Shown here: one piece after another, positions 8,773 to 17,170 of the stretch | Position numbering within the stretch: the first letter of the stretch is position 1 | Layout: each line of letters opens with the position of its first letter | Position numbers and translations under genes: made by a program | NCBI GenBank assembly: GCA_002338715.1 | Contig: DDIR01000119.1 | Coordinates: forward strand, 1 to 64,000 | Source of the DNA: Phycisphaerales bacterium UBA1845 | GTDB taxonomy: Bacteria; Planctomycetota; Phycisphaerae; UBA1845 | Reading direction: 5' to 3' | Length of the DNA stretch: 64,000 nt | Notes under the pieces: model-generated | Database searches by the model: none | Told to the model about the DNA's origin: nothing | The model's input: the letters and a program-made list of their open reading frames with translations, nothing else

Positions 8773-8805
8773 GGACTCTGTAATTCGTGGGACTGTGTAA
8801 TTCGT
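8773..8805. repeat. Short direct repeat in the nuoC-nuoD gap
   Basis: GGACTCTGTAATTCGT (8773-8788) is followed at once by GGACTGTGTAATTCGT (8790-8805), 15 of 16 identical. It lies just upstream of the nuoD start on the minus strand. No function is evident. Confidence 0.8.
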
Positions 8806-8847
8806 CGGGTTCTGAGAAGTCGTCGCCCGCGCCAGTCGGTTTATTGC

Positions 8848-9387
8848 CTAGGCGCTGTCGCGCGTCAGCGTTGAGTAATCTTCACGTTCACCCATGCCAC
8901 GAAGCGGATAATCCTTGCGCAATGGGTGGGCGACAAACCCTTCCCACGTCACGATCCGCCGCAGGTCCGGATGTCCACTAAACTTAATGCCAAAGAGGTC
9001 CCACACTTCACGTTCGAGCCAATTCGCGCCGCGCCACACACCCGTCACCGATGGCACTTCGGGGTTCGGATCGTTGACAAAACACTTTGCCCAGATCCGA
9101 TGACCCAACTCGATCGACAACAGTGAATACATCACGCCAAATCGATCCGCCGCGTCGGGGAAGTCGAGATAGTCCACGCACGTCAGATCGCATAGCTGGC
9201 TGAACTTGCAGCGCTCGTCCGTCTTCAAAAACGTCATCACCTCGACCAGTTTGTCGGGCGCGAGAACGATGCACGTCTGTTCATTTTCAGCGTTGGCTTT
9301 CTTGATCAGCGAGCGCGGAGCGAAATCGATCGACGCGAACGCATCCTTTAAAGCAGCCAGCACATTGGTGACATCAAGAGGATTCAA
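8848..9387 (-). CDS. nuoC: NADH-quinone oxidoreductase subunit C (30-kDa)
   Basis: A 179-residue NuoC. The signature WLEREVWDLFGIKFSGHPDL is followed by RRIVTWEGFVAHPLRKDYPL, both diagnostic of the 30-kDa subunit. The first codon appears to be TTG at 9385-9387: a GGAGGAG ribosome site lies 8-9 nt upstream and no ATG is available near the N-terminus. It starts 3 nt after the nuoB stop. It bridges NuoB and NuoD in the peripheral arm. Confidence 0.94.
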   Translation of the reverse strand: MNPLDVTNVLAALKDAFASIDFAPRSLIKKANAENEQTCIVLAPDKLVEVMTFLKTDERCKFSQLCDLTCVDYLDFPDAADRFGVMYSLLSIELGHRIWAKCFVNDPNPEVPSVTGVWRGANWLEREVWDLFGIKFSGHPDLRRIVTWEGFVAHPLRKDYPLRGMGEREDYSTLTRDSA

Positions 9388-9390
9388 CGT

Positions 9391-9999
9391 TTAATTCTCC
9401 TCCGATGGAACCGACAATTGCACCAGGTCAGGAGGGGCAGCCGCCATCATGCGCATGCCCTTGCCGTTACCGCGTTCGATGCTGGGGATCACGCCGTCTT
9501 TTTCGACGATGCGCTGGATGGCCATCACGCCTTCGAGCAATGTTTCGGGTCGCGGCGGGCAGCCGGGGACGTACACATCGACCGGCAGAAACTGATCGAT
9601 GCCCTGAACGACTGCATAGGTGTCGAAAACACCGCCCGTGCTTGCACATGCACCCATGCTGATGACCCATTTGGGTTCGGTCATCTGCATGTAGATGCGC
9701 TGAAGGACGGGCATCATCTTGATCGCCACACGTCCCGCACAAATCATCAGATCGCACTGACGTGGCGTAAAGCGCATCGCCTCGGCACCGAAACGGGCGA
9801 TGTCATATCGACTCGCACCGGTGGCCATCAATTCGATACCGCAGCATGCTGTCGCAAAAGGCATGGGCCAAAGGGAATTCTTGCGCGACCAGTTGACGGT
9901 CTTTTCACGCAGCAGCCCGATCAGATGATCCAGACGGGTGGTGAGCACGTCCTCCTTGGAGGCCATGTGCGGGGCAGTTTCGACTTTTAGCGATCCCAT
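9391..9999 (-). CDS. nuoB: NADH-quinone oxidoreductase subunit B (cluster N2)
   Basis: About 202 residues from the ATG at 9997-9999. The tandem-Cys motif [11 protein letters not shown], then MGACASTGG and [16 protein letters not shown], supply the [4Fe-4S] cluster N2 ligands next to the quinone site. The frame stays open upstream to 10161, but that extension is Arg-rich and lies inside nuoA, so I placed the start at [12 protein letters not shown], preceded by GGAAAGG. This gives a 13-nt overlap with the nuoA end, in keeping with tight coupling. Confidence 0.95.
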   Translation of the reverse strand: MGSLKVETAPHMASKEDVLTTRLDHLIGLLREKTVNWSRKNSLWPMPFATACCGIELMATGASRYDIARFGAEAMRFTPRQCDLMICAGRVAIKMMPVLQRIYMQMTEPKWVISMGACASTGGVFDTYAVVQGIDQFLPVDVYVPGCPPRPETLLEGVMAIQRIVEKDGVIPSIERGNGKGMRMMAAAPPDLVQLSVPSEEN

Positions 10000-10415
10000 T
10001 GAAACACGCCTTTCCGCCACTCGTAAACGTACCCGACCAACAGCAATGCAAAGAAGAACCCTGCGCCGAGGAGCAGGTACGCAGCGCTGGGGGCAGACCC
10101 CGTTGCCTGTCCTGCGTTTTCCGCCACCGATGCGTCGTGAAACACCAGCGCCCAAGGCCAAAGGATGATCACTTCAACATCGAACAACAGAAAGAGCAAT
10201 GCGACGATATAGAAGCGCACATTAAATCGGCGTCGGGCGTCCGCAATGGGGGGCATGCCCGATTCGTAGGATTCATCTTTCCGGTCGCCCTTGCGTTTGG
10301 GACCGACAATATGGGTGAGGATGAGGATCGCGCCGGCCATCGTGATCGCGACGCAGATCACAAAAAGGATAGACGCATAAGGCTGCATTGCGTTTGTGAT
10401 TGCAAGAAGACGCAT
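9987..10415 (-). CDS. nuoA: NADH-quinone oxidoreductase subunit A
   Basis: About 142 residues from ATG 10413-10415 ([13 protein letters not shown]), chosen because GGGGAG lies just upstream; the frame is open to 10478 and an internal Met at 10388 is another option. It has three hydrophobic helices. The conserved loop [20 protein letters not shown] is the NuoA/ND3 signature, although the usual Cys of the ESG(I/L)xP loop is absent. The [15 protein letters not shown] helix also matches. It is the first gene of the nuo operon, so the promoter should lie in 10416-10709. Confidence 0.94.
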   Translation of the reverse strand: MRLLAITNAMQPYASILFVICVAITMAGAILILTHIVGPKRKGDRKDESYESGMPPIADARRRFNVRFYIVALLFLLFDVEVIILWPWALVFHDASVAENAGQATGSAPSAAYLLLGAGFFFALLLVGYVYEWRKGVFQWDR

Positions 10416-10709
10416 GGGGCTCCCCGTTACGAGGCAACGCGATGACACTTGTCCGGGAGTTCGATGCGTGCGATTCAAAAATCGCGATGGGGCATATCAC
10501 ACCAAACCGCCAATCCGCCAACCTAAAGCGGCAATTGGAGCAGTGCCAACGGTCGCACTTTAATTTCGGCTTTCCGCTTTGCAAGGGACTACGAGAATTT
10601 TTTCACAATGTCTGTGAATAGTTTGTCTGGAATGGTTTGGCCGGAGCTTGTTCTAGATTGTAACGTGCTGATAGAAAGGATGTTATGGACTTACTGGCCA
10701 GCCATGTGC
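10416..10709. promoter_or_regulatory. Intergenic region upstream of nuoA, presumed operon promoter
   Basis: 294 nt between nuoA and the end of the kinase gene, both on the minus strand. No gene is supported. Two small dyads are visible: GCGATT-CAAA-AATCGC near 10470 and TTCACA-ATGTC-TGTGAA at 10602-10618. The second could be an operator. I cannot pick a convincing -10/-35 pair. Confidence 0.4.
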
Positions 10710-12134
10710 CTATTCGGGTGGTTCGTGGCCTTCGCCTTCGTCAGCGGTCAAGCGGGCTCGGAAGCGGGCGGCGTTCGCCTGTTCGCCGTAAATCCGGGCC
10801 TTTTCAACGTCGCCCAATCTCAAATACATGTCGGCCAACTCCTGGCAGACCACACTGAGGCGTCGATCGAGGATTCGTTCCCGCTCGCGAACCACGCGTT
10901 GAGTCACCTGTGTTGCACGACCATAGGATTCTTCCACCATCTGCTGCGTCGTGCGGCTCATTTCGACCGCAAAGAGCAGAATCAAAGCCGCCGAGACGGC
11001 CCCACCGATAAAGGCCAGGTTGCGCGAAGCGAATTTCCGAACGCGGTAGATCCATGAATCGGACATCGCCGTCACCGGCGCGCCGCGTTTTAGCGCCTGC
11101 AAATCCTGGAGCAGCGCTTCGACAGATTGATAGCGTTCGAGGTGATCCAGGGCGGTGGCTTTGGTGACGATGGCGGCCAACTCCGATCCGATCTTGGGAG
11201 CGACCTGTCGGATCGGTTTGGGGGCAACGAGCGCCTGATCCAGATCCTTTGTGCCGGACCCGTTCTCATTGGATAGGCGGGCTCGCTGAAGCGACAACAC
11301 TTCATACATGAGAATGCCCAGCATGAATACGTCGGTGCGGGTATCAACCGAACCACGGTCAGTCACCTGCTCCGGGGCCATGTATGCGGGCGTACCGGCC
11401 ACGCCAGCCAGTGGCGCAATCGGGTCAGCCGGATCGCCCTCGATCAACCTTGCCAAACCAAAGTCGAGAACCACCGGTTCGCCGGTCGAGTCCATCAGGA
11501 CGTTGCTCGGTTTCAGGTCGAGATGCATCACGCCGCGCTTGTGCGCGTGACTCACTGCGCTCAATACGTTTTCAAGTATTCTCAGTTTGGCGTTGAGCGA
11601 TAGTTTCTTCGCCTTGACGTATTCGTGCAGCGGCAGGCCGTCGATCCATGGCGTGACAAAATACGCATGTCCGCAGACTTCACCCTCTGATCGAATGGGG
11701 ATGACATGCGGGTGGCGCAACCGCGCAAGCGATCGGATTTCCCTTGAAAACCGCAGGTTTCCGCCCTCGTTGAGCGGCGAGTTATAAAACACTTTGATCG
11801 CCACCTCTTCACCACTGGCTTCGTGGATGGCGCGATAAACCCTGGATTGTCCGCTTTCGATAAAATCGCCGCGCAGATTGAATCCGGGGATCAGAAGTTT
11901 CTCGGGAAGTTCAATCGCTTCAGTAAGACCCGGCGATTCGTTGGCACCTTCGACATCACCAGCCACCGCGGAGCGGATGCTCGTCGCGACCTGCTCATCG
12001 ATGAGATAGCGCTTCCACTGATCGTAGCACAACTCGCATGAGAGGACGTGTCGGAGTGCCTTTCGCGTTTCCGAGTCGTCCAACTCGTCGCGATAGATCT
12101 GGAAAATCTCAAGCTCGGTCAGGCATCCATCCAT
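10710..12134 (-). CDS. Transmembrane Ser/Thr protein kinase with zinc-finger-like N-terminus
   Basis: About 474 residues from Met at 12132-12134 (MDGCLTELEIF); the frame is open to 12182. In order: an N-terminal anti-sigma-like finger H29-x3-C33-x2-C36; a protein kinase domain (~residues 83-350) with VAIKVF lysine, catalytic loop HLDLKPSNVL, DFGLAR and APEQ; then one transmembrane helix (GGAVSAALILLFAVEM) and a coiled C-terminal ~75-residue tail. The glycine-rich loop is degenerate (ESGQSRVYRA instead of GxGxxGxVY), and HRD is HLD. It lies 180 nt downstream of an ECF sigma gene on the same strand, so it probably controls that sigma factor. Confidence 0.88.
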   Translation of the reverse strand: MDGCLTELEIFQIYRDELDDSETRKALRHVLSCELCYDQWKRYLIDEQVATSIRSAVAGDVEGANESPGLTEAIELPEKLLIPGFNLRGDFIESGQSRVYRAIHEASGEEVAIKVFYNSPLNEGGNLRFSREIRSLARLRHPHVIPIRSEGEVCGHAYFVTPWIDGLPLHEYVKAKKLSLNAKLRILENVLSAVSHAHKRGVMHLDLKPSNVLMDSTGEPVVLDFGLARLIEGDPADPIAPLAGVAGTPAYMAPEQVTDRGSVDTRTDVFMLGILMYEVLSLQRARLSNENGSGTKDLDQALVAPKPIRQVAPKIGSELAAIVTKATALDHLERYQSVEALLQDLQALKRGAPVTAMSDSWIYRVRKFASRNLAFIGGAVSAALILLFAVEMSRTTQQMVEESYGRATQVTQRVVRERERILDRRLSVVCQELADMYLRLGDVEKARIYGEQANAARFRARLTADEGEGHEPPE

Positions 12135-12314
12135 CCGGGGCGTTCTCAGTGTAGAACAAGGTAATCGGCTTCGACGAGTCAAGCGATGTCATCATAAAGT
12201 GTCACACATTGGCACTCTGGGATTCGGGCTCGCCGTGGAATTCGCGGGCGTGCGGTGCTGTCGGTCGTTTCGATGCAGCTGTTTCTCCCGCTTCAATTGT
12301 TTTTGTCGCCGCAA

Positions 12315-12917
12315 TTATTTCTCCCATTGGGAAATAAATCGCGGACCCATCGCCAATAGCCAATTCGCGACCCTCCGGCGTTTTTGAAAAACCGACGTCT
12401 CGCTGATCCCGACGCGCTCTGCCACCACCTTAATGGGAAGACCACGCACCTCAACCAGGAAGTAGCATCGCAGATCTTTGGTGCTGAAGTTCTTCACCGC
12501 AACCCGCAACAACGACGACAAGCGGTGTCGAACCCAAAGGGCATCAAACTGTTCGTCCGCGCGAAGGACCTCGTCTTCGGCTTGCGGGTCCTCCTGTTCC
12601 GTCCAGAAACCGGTCTGGGGCTGGGGACTGTTGCGCAGCAAGGCCTTTCGCTGATGGTTGCGTACCACGTTGCGGGCGATGCCGCCGATCCAGTCCCTAA
12701 GCCGGCCCGAGGATTTCTCGAATCGGCCTTCCTTCAAACCCGTCGCCGCCCGCTGAATCGCATCCTGGGCCAGGTCGCGAGCCGATTCTGAATTACAGCC
12801 GGATTTTGTGAAGTACCGCTGAAGCATTGGCGTGTAGCGGGCCTCAAACGTCTCCCAAGCCCGGCGATTATTGAGCTCGGGAAGGCGGGTTACCAAAAAA
12901 GAAACGGTCGTAAACAT
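12315..12917 (-). CDS. ECF-type RNA polymerase sigma factor
   Basis: About 200 residues from the ATG at 12915-12917 (MFTTVSFLVTRLPELNN); upstream in-frame sequence is unlikely to be translated. Region 2 is visible as RAWETFEARYTPMLQRYFTKSG with DLAQDAIQRA, and region 2.4-like DWIGGIARNVVRNHQRK follows. Region 4 is the C-terminal helix-turn-helix KVVAERVGISETSVFQKRRRV. The family directs RNA polymerase to specific promoters. It is followed by a receptor-like kinase with an anti-sigma-type finger, the arrangement known for kinase-linked ECF sigma factors in Planctomycetes. Confidence 0.87.
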   Translation of the reverse strand: MFTTVSFLVTRLPELNNRRAWETFEARYTPMLQRYFTKSGCNSESARDLAQDAIQRAATGLKEGRFEKSSGRLRDWIGGIARNVVRNHQRKALLRNSPQPQTGFWTEQEDPQAEDEVLRADEQFDALWVRHRLSSLLRVAVKNFSTKDLRCYFLVEVRGLPIKVVAERVGISETSVFQKRRRVANWLLAMGPRFISQWEK

Positions 12918-13475
12918 GGTCTGAGGCGGGATTCCAAAGAATTTTGATGAATTCGGTTTAGTTATGGGCGACCGGGCACAATTTAAGAGTGTTGGCCGCT
13001 TCACCCGTTTGATGCTTCTTGAACTTCTGAACGGAGCAACAATCGCCAATAGATCGTCCAGCTGTTTTGGTCGCTCGGCTGTCTTGGTTGCCCGGCTGTC
13101 TTGACCCGTTTCGGACACATGCGAATCGAGACAGGTTCCAAGACAGAATCATATTCGGAATTATAGTCGGACGAATCGAAGCGATCCAAACAACTTTGCT
13201 GAACAGTTGTATTTGCCAAATGGTCTTGGGGGGTAACAAGTTTGGCCGCACGCCACGAAGTGCCAAGCGCAGCGGGCTGCGGGCAATCGAAAAAAGAGTC
13301 TAGTCGGGTTGGGGTGGTTGTCGTGCCAGGTAAGGGTCTCACATTCCAGTGTTCTTACCAGTCATGGCAACAAACCGGCCCGCTGGCAAATTGATGTATG
13401 CGTCAATTAGCGTCAACTGGATTACTTAACCGTAAATAAAAGGAGGTGCGCCTCACATAAGACAGATTGAATCGA
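12918..13475. other. Intergenic region without a supported gene
   Basis: Some 560 nt with no convincing coding frame. It holds an imperfect tandem pair GGTCGCTCGGCTGTCTT / GGTTGCCCGGCTGTCTT at 13069-13102, an AT-rich stretch around 13410-13440, and a strong AAAAGGAGGTG ribosome-site-like sequence at 13438-13448. The minus-strand sigma gene promoter should lie in its left part. Confidence 0.5.
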
Positions 13476-13488
13476 ATGGACTACACAG

Positions 13489-13538
13489 ACTGGGAACGCG
13501 ATCCGAAAGCACTTGGATGGCGTTCCCAGTTCTTTTTA
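13489..13538 (+). terminator. Strong rho-independent terminator on the + strand
   Basis: Arms 13489-13504 (ACTGGGAACGCGATCC) and 13515-13530 (GGATGGCGTTCCCAGT) pair over 16 positions with one mismatch around a 10-nt loop, followed by TCTTTTTA. The T-run is only on the + strand side. No + strand gene of normal size precedes it, so it may end a short untranslated RNA or a tiny gene starting near the AAAAGGAGGTG at 13438-13448. Confidence 0.75.
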
Positions 13539-13581
13539 CGCAGCATTCTTATTGCCCAGCGTGCTTTGCGTTCACGTCGGA

Positions 13582-14478
13582 TCAGGAAATGGCAACGTGG
13601 ACGTCTGTCTTCAGGTCTGCTGGCGGTGTGTCTTGCGGATTGTTGAGATACACCTCAAACGGCGGCGCGTCGCGCGGTTCATGACCACTCGAAGGTAACC
13701 ACTGCCCGCAAAGCGCTGCGTACGTGTCTGCGAGGTTTTCGTACGGTCCGTTGTGCCGGGCGATGGCGTAGTTGCCGCCCGAAATTTCCTGCACACCGAT
13801 TTCGCCTTCACCTTCAAAATCATCACCGACGGCGAGGCACGCATCGTATCGAATCTTGTCGGCTGGCGTGACGTCGGGATCATCATGACACAGGCCAAGA
13901 CAACTCGCGTTGGGGTTGAATAACCCGCGCGGTCCCGCCCACGCCATCAATTTTTCCCAGGCTTTGCCGGCTTCCTGATAAGGGCCGATGTTTCGCACAA
14001 ACGCGACGCGCTTTGGGGGAAGCTTTTCAATACGAACATCCATGGATTCAGCTCCTTTCGATTGGGGTTTAAAATCTTTGATCAGCGTATCGGGTGAAAA
14101 GTGAATGCCCGATGCGCATAGCGGCAATATGGCTTGGCGACGTTCGATTCGGTACTCGGACGGTGATGCGCCGAACGCGGTTCGAAATGCGCGGCTGAAG
14201 GCTTCCAACGCTTCGTAGCCAGCATCAAACGCGACATGGGTGATCGCCTGATCGGTATGAACAAGGCGAAGGGCCGCTCGTTCCAAACGAAGTCGCCGAA
14301 CGTGCTGCATCACCGACTCGCCGACCATTCCCTTGAAAACGCGGTGAAAGTGGTAGGGCGAGAAGCAGGAGATCGAGGCCAACTCTTCGAGCGAAAGCGC
14401 ATCGTCGAGTGAATTCTGGATATGGACGAGGACGCGCAATATGCGTGCGTGGTAATCTTGTTGGGTTGTTCGTTTCAT
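13582..14478 (-). CDS. AraC-family regulator with GyrI-like effector domain
   Basis: 298 residues. The N-terminal ~110 residues form the double helix-turn-helix of AraC proteins (LSLEELASISCFSPYHFHRVFKG, then QAITHVAFDAGYEALEAFSRAFRTAFG, ending PSEYR). The C-terminal ~155 residues from MDVRIEKLPPKRVAFVRNIGPY are a GyrI/Rob-like small-molecule-binding domain. Such proteins usually sense drugs or lipophilic compounds and activate efflux or detoxification genes. No target gene is next to it. The ATG is at 14476-14478. Confidence 0.93.
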   Translation of the reverse strand: MKRTTQQDYHARILRVLVHIQNSLDDALSLEELASISCFSPYHFHRVFKGMVGESVMQHVRRLRLERAALRLVHTDQAITHVAFDAGYEALEAFSRAFRTAFGASPSEYRIERRQAILPLCASGIHFSPDTLIKDFKPQSKGAESMDVRIEKLPPKRVAFVRNIGPYQEAGKAWEKLMAWAGPRGLFNPNASCLGLCHDDPDVTPADKIRYDACLAVGDDFEGEGEIGVQEISGGNYAIARHNGPYENLADTYAALCGQWLPSSGHEPRDAPPFEVYLNNPQDTPPADLKTDVHVAIS

Positions 14479-14597
14479 GCCTCTCGCAATCGTTATCCGC
14501 AGTACCGAATTGGGTCAGCTTGTCGAAATCAGCTTACCCGCCGTTCAGCACCTCTGCCTGATGTTTCTTGCGGATTCTGCAATGACAAAAAAATGGG

Positions 14598-14631
14598 CAC
14601 AAAAAAAGGCCGCCATGACTTGGCGACCTTG
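14598..14631 (-). terminator. Rho-independent terminator of the PEP-CTERM gene
   Basis: On the minus strand AAGGTCGCCA-AGTCA-TGGCGGCCTT is followed by TTTTTGTG. It starts about 40 nt after the stop of the PEP-CTERM gene at 14671 and would end that transcript. Confidence 0.85.
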
Positions 14632-14670
14632 AAGTAGATCAGGATTTCTCGCTGTGTGATGCCCGACGAA

Positions 14671-15306
14671 TTACTTGCCGAGCAAAGTCTTTCGGGTGAT
14701 GAAGACGCCACCGATCCCAAGCATCACGATGGTGGTGGGTTCTGGGATCGTGCGGAACTCGAGTAACGAAAAGTCCGGGGCAATCCCGTTGCCATCGTAG
14801 CTCGAACCCGGTTTGGTTGCTGCAAAGTATACGACCAATTCTCCGTCCAGAATGAAGTTTACAGGAACGGGAACAGTGACCACGCTTACCGATGACGGGC
14901 GAGCTGAGATCCCCTTGAATATCGCGTCGGGCTGTTTGACGCCGTCGAAGTAGAAATCAATCGTATCGACAGGAAACGTCGCCGCGAACGAATCATGATC
15001 GATCAGACCAATGGTCAATTCAGCTTCGTTCGGGGTTTCGCCGCCAAGGTCAAACGTATGGGTGTAAACAAATGAACCGAGGCTGTCATCGACGAAATCG
15101 TTTCCAAAAAGCGATCCATCAAACGGAAACGGTTCATCCGCGCCGGCTGCGGCCATCTCCGAGGCGAAGACTGGCGATTTGCCGTCGTTGAAATCCTGAT
15201 TTCCAAGTAGGCTCATCGACGAGCCGGCTGCGATCTGCGGGCTTGAGGCAATCGCGATGATCGTCGCGAAAATGGCGCCAACCAGGGCGCGCAACGTTCT
15301 GTTCAT
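14671..15306 (-). CDS. PEP-CTERM sorted exported protein
   Basis: About 211 residues from the ATG at 15304-15306 (MNRTLRALVGAIFATIIAIAS), which gives a clean signal peptide ending near IAAGSS; an upstream in-frame extension lacks this. The C-terminus IPEPTTIVMLGIGGVFITRK has the PEP motif, a hydrophobic helix and basic residues, i.e. the exosortase (EpsH/XrtA-type) sorting signal. The body is a beta-rich sequence with FDLGGETPNEAELTIGLIDHDSF-type segments, as in choice-of-anchor domains. A terminator follows. It is monocistronic. The ligand or function is unknown. Confidence 0.88.
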   Translation of the reverse strand: MNRTLRALVGAIFATIIAIASSPQIAAGSSMSLLGNQDFNDGKSPVFASEMAAAGADEPFPFDGSLFGNDFVDDSLGSFVYTHTFDLGGETPNEAELTIGLIDHDSFAATFPVDTIDFYFDGVKQPDAIFKGISARPSSVSVVTVPVPVNFILDGELVVYFAATKPGSSYDGNGIAPDFSLLEFRTIPEPTTIVMLGIGGVFITRKTLLGK

Positions 15307-15599
15307 TTTGTAGCTCTCCCTCTTGAGACCGACGGGACGTACGTCCTCCACGGAAGTACACACATCGTGCCCGTGTCTTATCGGTTAAGACGGGAATTGA
15401 ATCGGGGAAATGGGGGATCGCGTTTGCTCCGATTGAACCGTGCTTCGTTGGGCCACACGGTTTGATTTGATCGCAACGTTGACGCGACCAATGATGCGGG
15501 TGGCGGGCTGCAATCTTGCATGGTGCATCGAGTTGGCGTATAGCTTTGCGGGCGGGAGAATCGTGTTTTGTAAGAATGAACATCGCGCGAGGTGACACC

Positions 15600-16385
15600 A
15601 TGATTGAGTTGACCGGTAAACGGGCACTGGTTTGCGGAAGCACGCAGGGAATGGGGCGGGCCAGCGCGATCGAATTGGCCAGGCAGGGTGCGAACGTCAC
15701 GCTCGTCGCCCGCAACGCCGAATCGCTTGAAGCGGTGTGCAGGGATCTCGATCGCTCGCGCGGACAGGAACATGCCACGTTGTGCCAGGATTTTTCCGAT
15801 CCGCACGCGCTGGGTGAAAAGGTTCAGACCTACGTCAAAGAGACCGGTCCGATTCACATTCTGCTGAACAATACCGGCGGTCCCAGTGGGGGGCCGATCC
15901 TTGCGGCTACGCCCGATGAATTCGTCAAAGCGTTCACCCAACATCTGATCTGCAACCAATTGCTGACGCAGGCGGTGGTTCCGGGGATGAAGTCCGAATC
16001 CTATGGCCGCATCATCAACATCATCTCGACATCGGTGAAAGTGCCGATCCCGGGGCTCGGAGTTTCCAATACGACGCGGGGGGCTGTTGCGAGTTGGGCG
16101 AAGACGATGGCCGGCGAGTTGGGACCGTTTGGGATCACCGTGAACAATCTGTTGCCGGGGTTTATCGACACGGCGCGCATTTACGATGTCATCAACGCCC
16201 GGGCCAAGCAGACGGGCAAGGACCCGAAGGACATTCAGGCGATGTTCGTCGCCCAGATACCCGCCGGTCGCTTCGGCAGCCCGCAGGAGATCGCCAACGT
16301 GGTGTGCTTTCTGGCGTCGCCAGCCGCTTCCTACGTGAATGGAATCAATATCCCGGTCGATGGCGGCAGAACGCCGACGTTGTAG
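15600..16385 (+). CDS. Atypical short-chain dehydrogenase/reductase
   Basis: About 261 residues from ATG at 15600, preceded by GAGGTGA; an earlier in-frame Met at 15576 is possible. The Rossmann nucleotide motif is G13-STQGMG-G19 and the NNAG motif appears as NNTGG (90-94). Ser143/Ser145 fall in the catalytic serine region, but the YxxxK position reads S156-NTT-R160, so both catalytic residues are replaced. The C-terminus ASYVNGINIPVDGG is typical of FabG-like SDRs. I recall related SDRs with SNxxR at this site, so this is a known variant whose chemistry is uncertain. It stands alone on the + strand. Confidence 0.88.
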   Translation: MIELTGKRALVCGSTQGMGRASAIELARQGANVTLVARNAESLEAVCRDLDRSRGQEHATLCQDFSDPHALGEKVQTYVKETGPIHILLNNTGGPSGGPILAATPDEFVKAFTQHLICNQLLTQAVVPGMKSESYGRIINIISTSVKVPIPGLGVSNTTRGAVASWAKTMAGELGPFGITVNNLLPGFIDTARIYDVINARAKQTGKDPKDIQAMFVAQIPAGRFGSPQEIANVVCFLASPAASYVNGINIPVDGGRTPTL

Positions 16386-16493
16386 GGGCAAGGGCGGTTT
16401 GGTCGCGCCGGTAATTGGCGGTGCGATGGGTTGACCGAACGGTGATAGAACGGATAATGTTGTTCAATGATCGATGCAGCAGATGCATCATTC

Positions 16494-16567
16494 GGGCGAT
16501 TAGCTCAGCTGGCTAGAGCGCACGGATCACACCCGTGAGGTCGGGGGTTCAAGTCCCTCATCGCCCA
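16494..16567 (+). tRNA. tRNA-Val (anticodon CAC)
   Basis: A full cloverleaf can be drawn: acceptor GGGCGAT/ATCGCCC, D-stem GCTC/GAGC with GG in the loop, anticodon stem CACGG/CCGTG with loop ATCACAC giving anticodon CAC at 16528-16530, and T-stem GGGGG/CCCTC around TTCAAGT. The discriminator base is A, as expected for valine. The 3' CCA is not encoded. Confidence 0.97.
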
Positions 16568-16676
16568 GTTGTTTCAACCCTTGCTGATTTCTCCAGCCAC
16601 GGATACCCCCTGATCGCTAACTGCAGGCTTCCAAATTGCACGAGTGAGCGCGGTGCTGGTTGGGTATGATGTGCCC

Positions 16677-17159
16677 ATGCAAATCGAACCCATGATGGAC
16701 GCCGATCGTAGTGCGGTCAGCGAATTGCTTCGAACTTGCTTCGAGTGGTTGGCTGAGCGCGAGGGATTCACCGATCGGCAGCGTGAGTTTCTCGTTGGCC
16801 CGCGTTCAAGTGCGGAGACGTTGCGGGTTGAGTCTCAGACGCGTCCGCACATCGTGGCCCGCGATGAAGACGGAACCATCTTGGGCATGGCCGCAATTCG
16901 TGAAAATGAAATCGCCCGGTTGTATGTCCATCCACAGTTTCACAGTCGGGGCGTGGGCAAGGCGCTTTTTCAGCATACGGTTTCGATGATCCGCAAGGCC
17001 GGGTTCGCCGAAGTGACCGTGGCCGCCCTCGTGGAAAATGCCGCGGCGTTTTATCGAGCGCAGGGAATGCACGAGGTTGGCCGACAGGCGTATGAGCCGG
17101 ACATCTTCGGCGACCGCGAGTTAGTGTTACTGGTCAAAGCGACGAACGAGCCTGCGTAA
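16677..17159 (+). CDS. GNAT-family N-acetyltransferase
   Basis: About 160 residues from ATG 16677 (MQIEPMMDADRSAVSELL); the frame opens at a GTG at 16644. The acetyl-CoA loop is seen in IARLYVHPQFHSRGVGKALFQH, with the R-x-x-G-x-G/A signature, and the C-terminal beta strand follows NAAAFYRAQGMHEVGRQ. The family transfers acetyl from acetyl-CoA to an amine, but the substrate is not evident. Its end faces the end of the MFS transporter gene, 11 nt away. Confidence 0.9.
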   Translation: MQIEPMMDADRSAVSELLRTCFEWLAEREGFTDRQREFLVGPRSSAETLRVESQTRPHIVARDEDGTILGMAAIRENEIARLYVHPQFHSRGVGKALFQHTVSMIRKAGFAEVTVAALVENAAAFYRAQGMHEVGRQAYEPDIFGDRELVLLVKATNEPA

Positions 17160-17170
17160 TGTGAAAACCA

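Noticed and set aside
10000..10161. Upstream extension of nuoB
   Set aside because: The added ~54 residues are Arg-rich, overlap nuoA coding sequence and are not part of known NuoB; the Met at 9999 has a ribosome site.
10602..10618. TTCACA-N5-TGTGAA as a CRP/FNR site upstream of nuoA
   Set aside because: The half-sites are in the opposite order to the CRP consensus (TGTGA-N6-TCACA) and do not match FNR; noted only as a dyad.
15378..16391. 337-codon minus-strand open frame opposite the SDR gene
   Set aside because: The + strand encodes a clear SDR; the minus frame is Arg/His-rich and has no family features.
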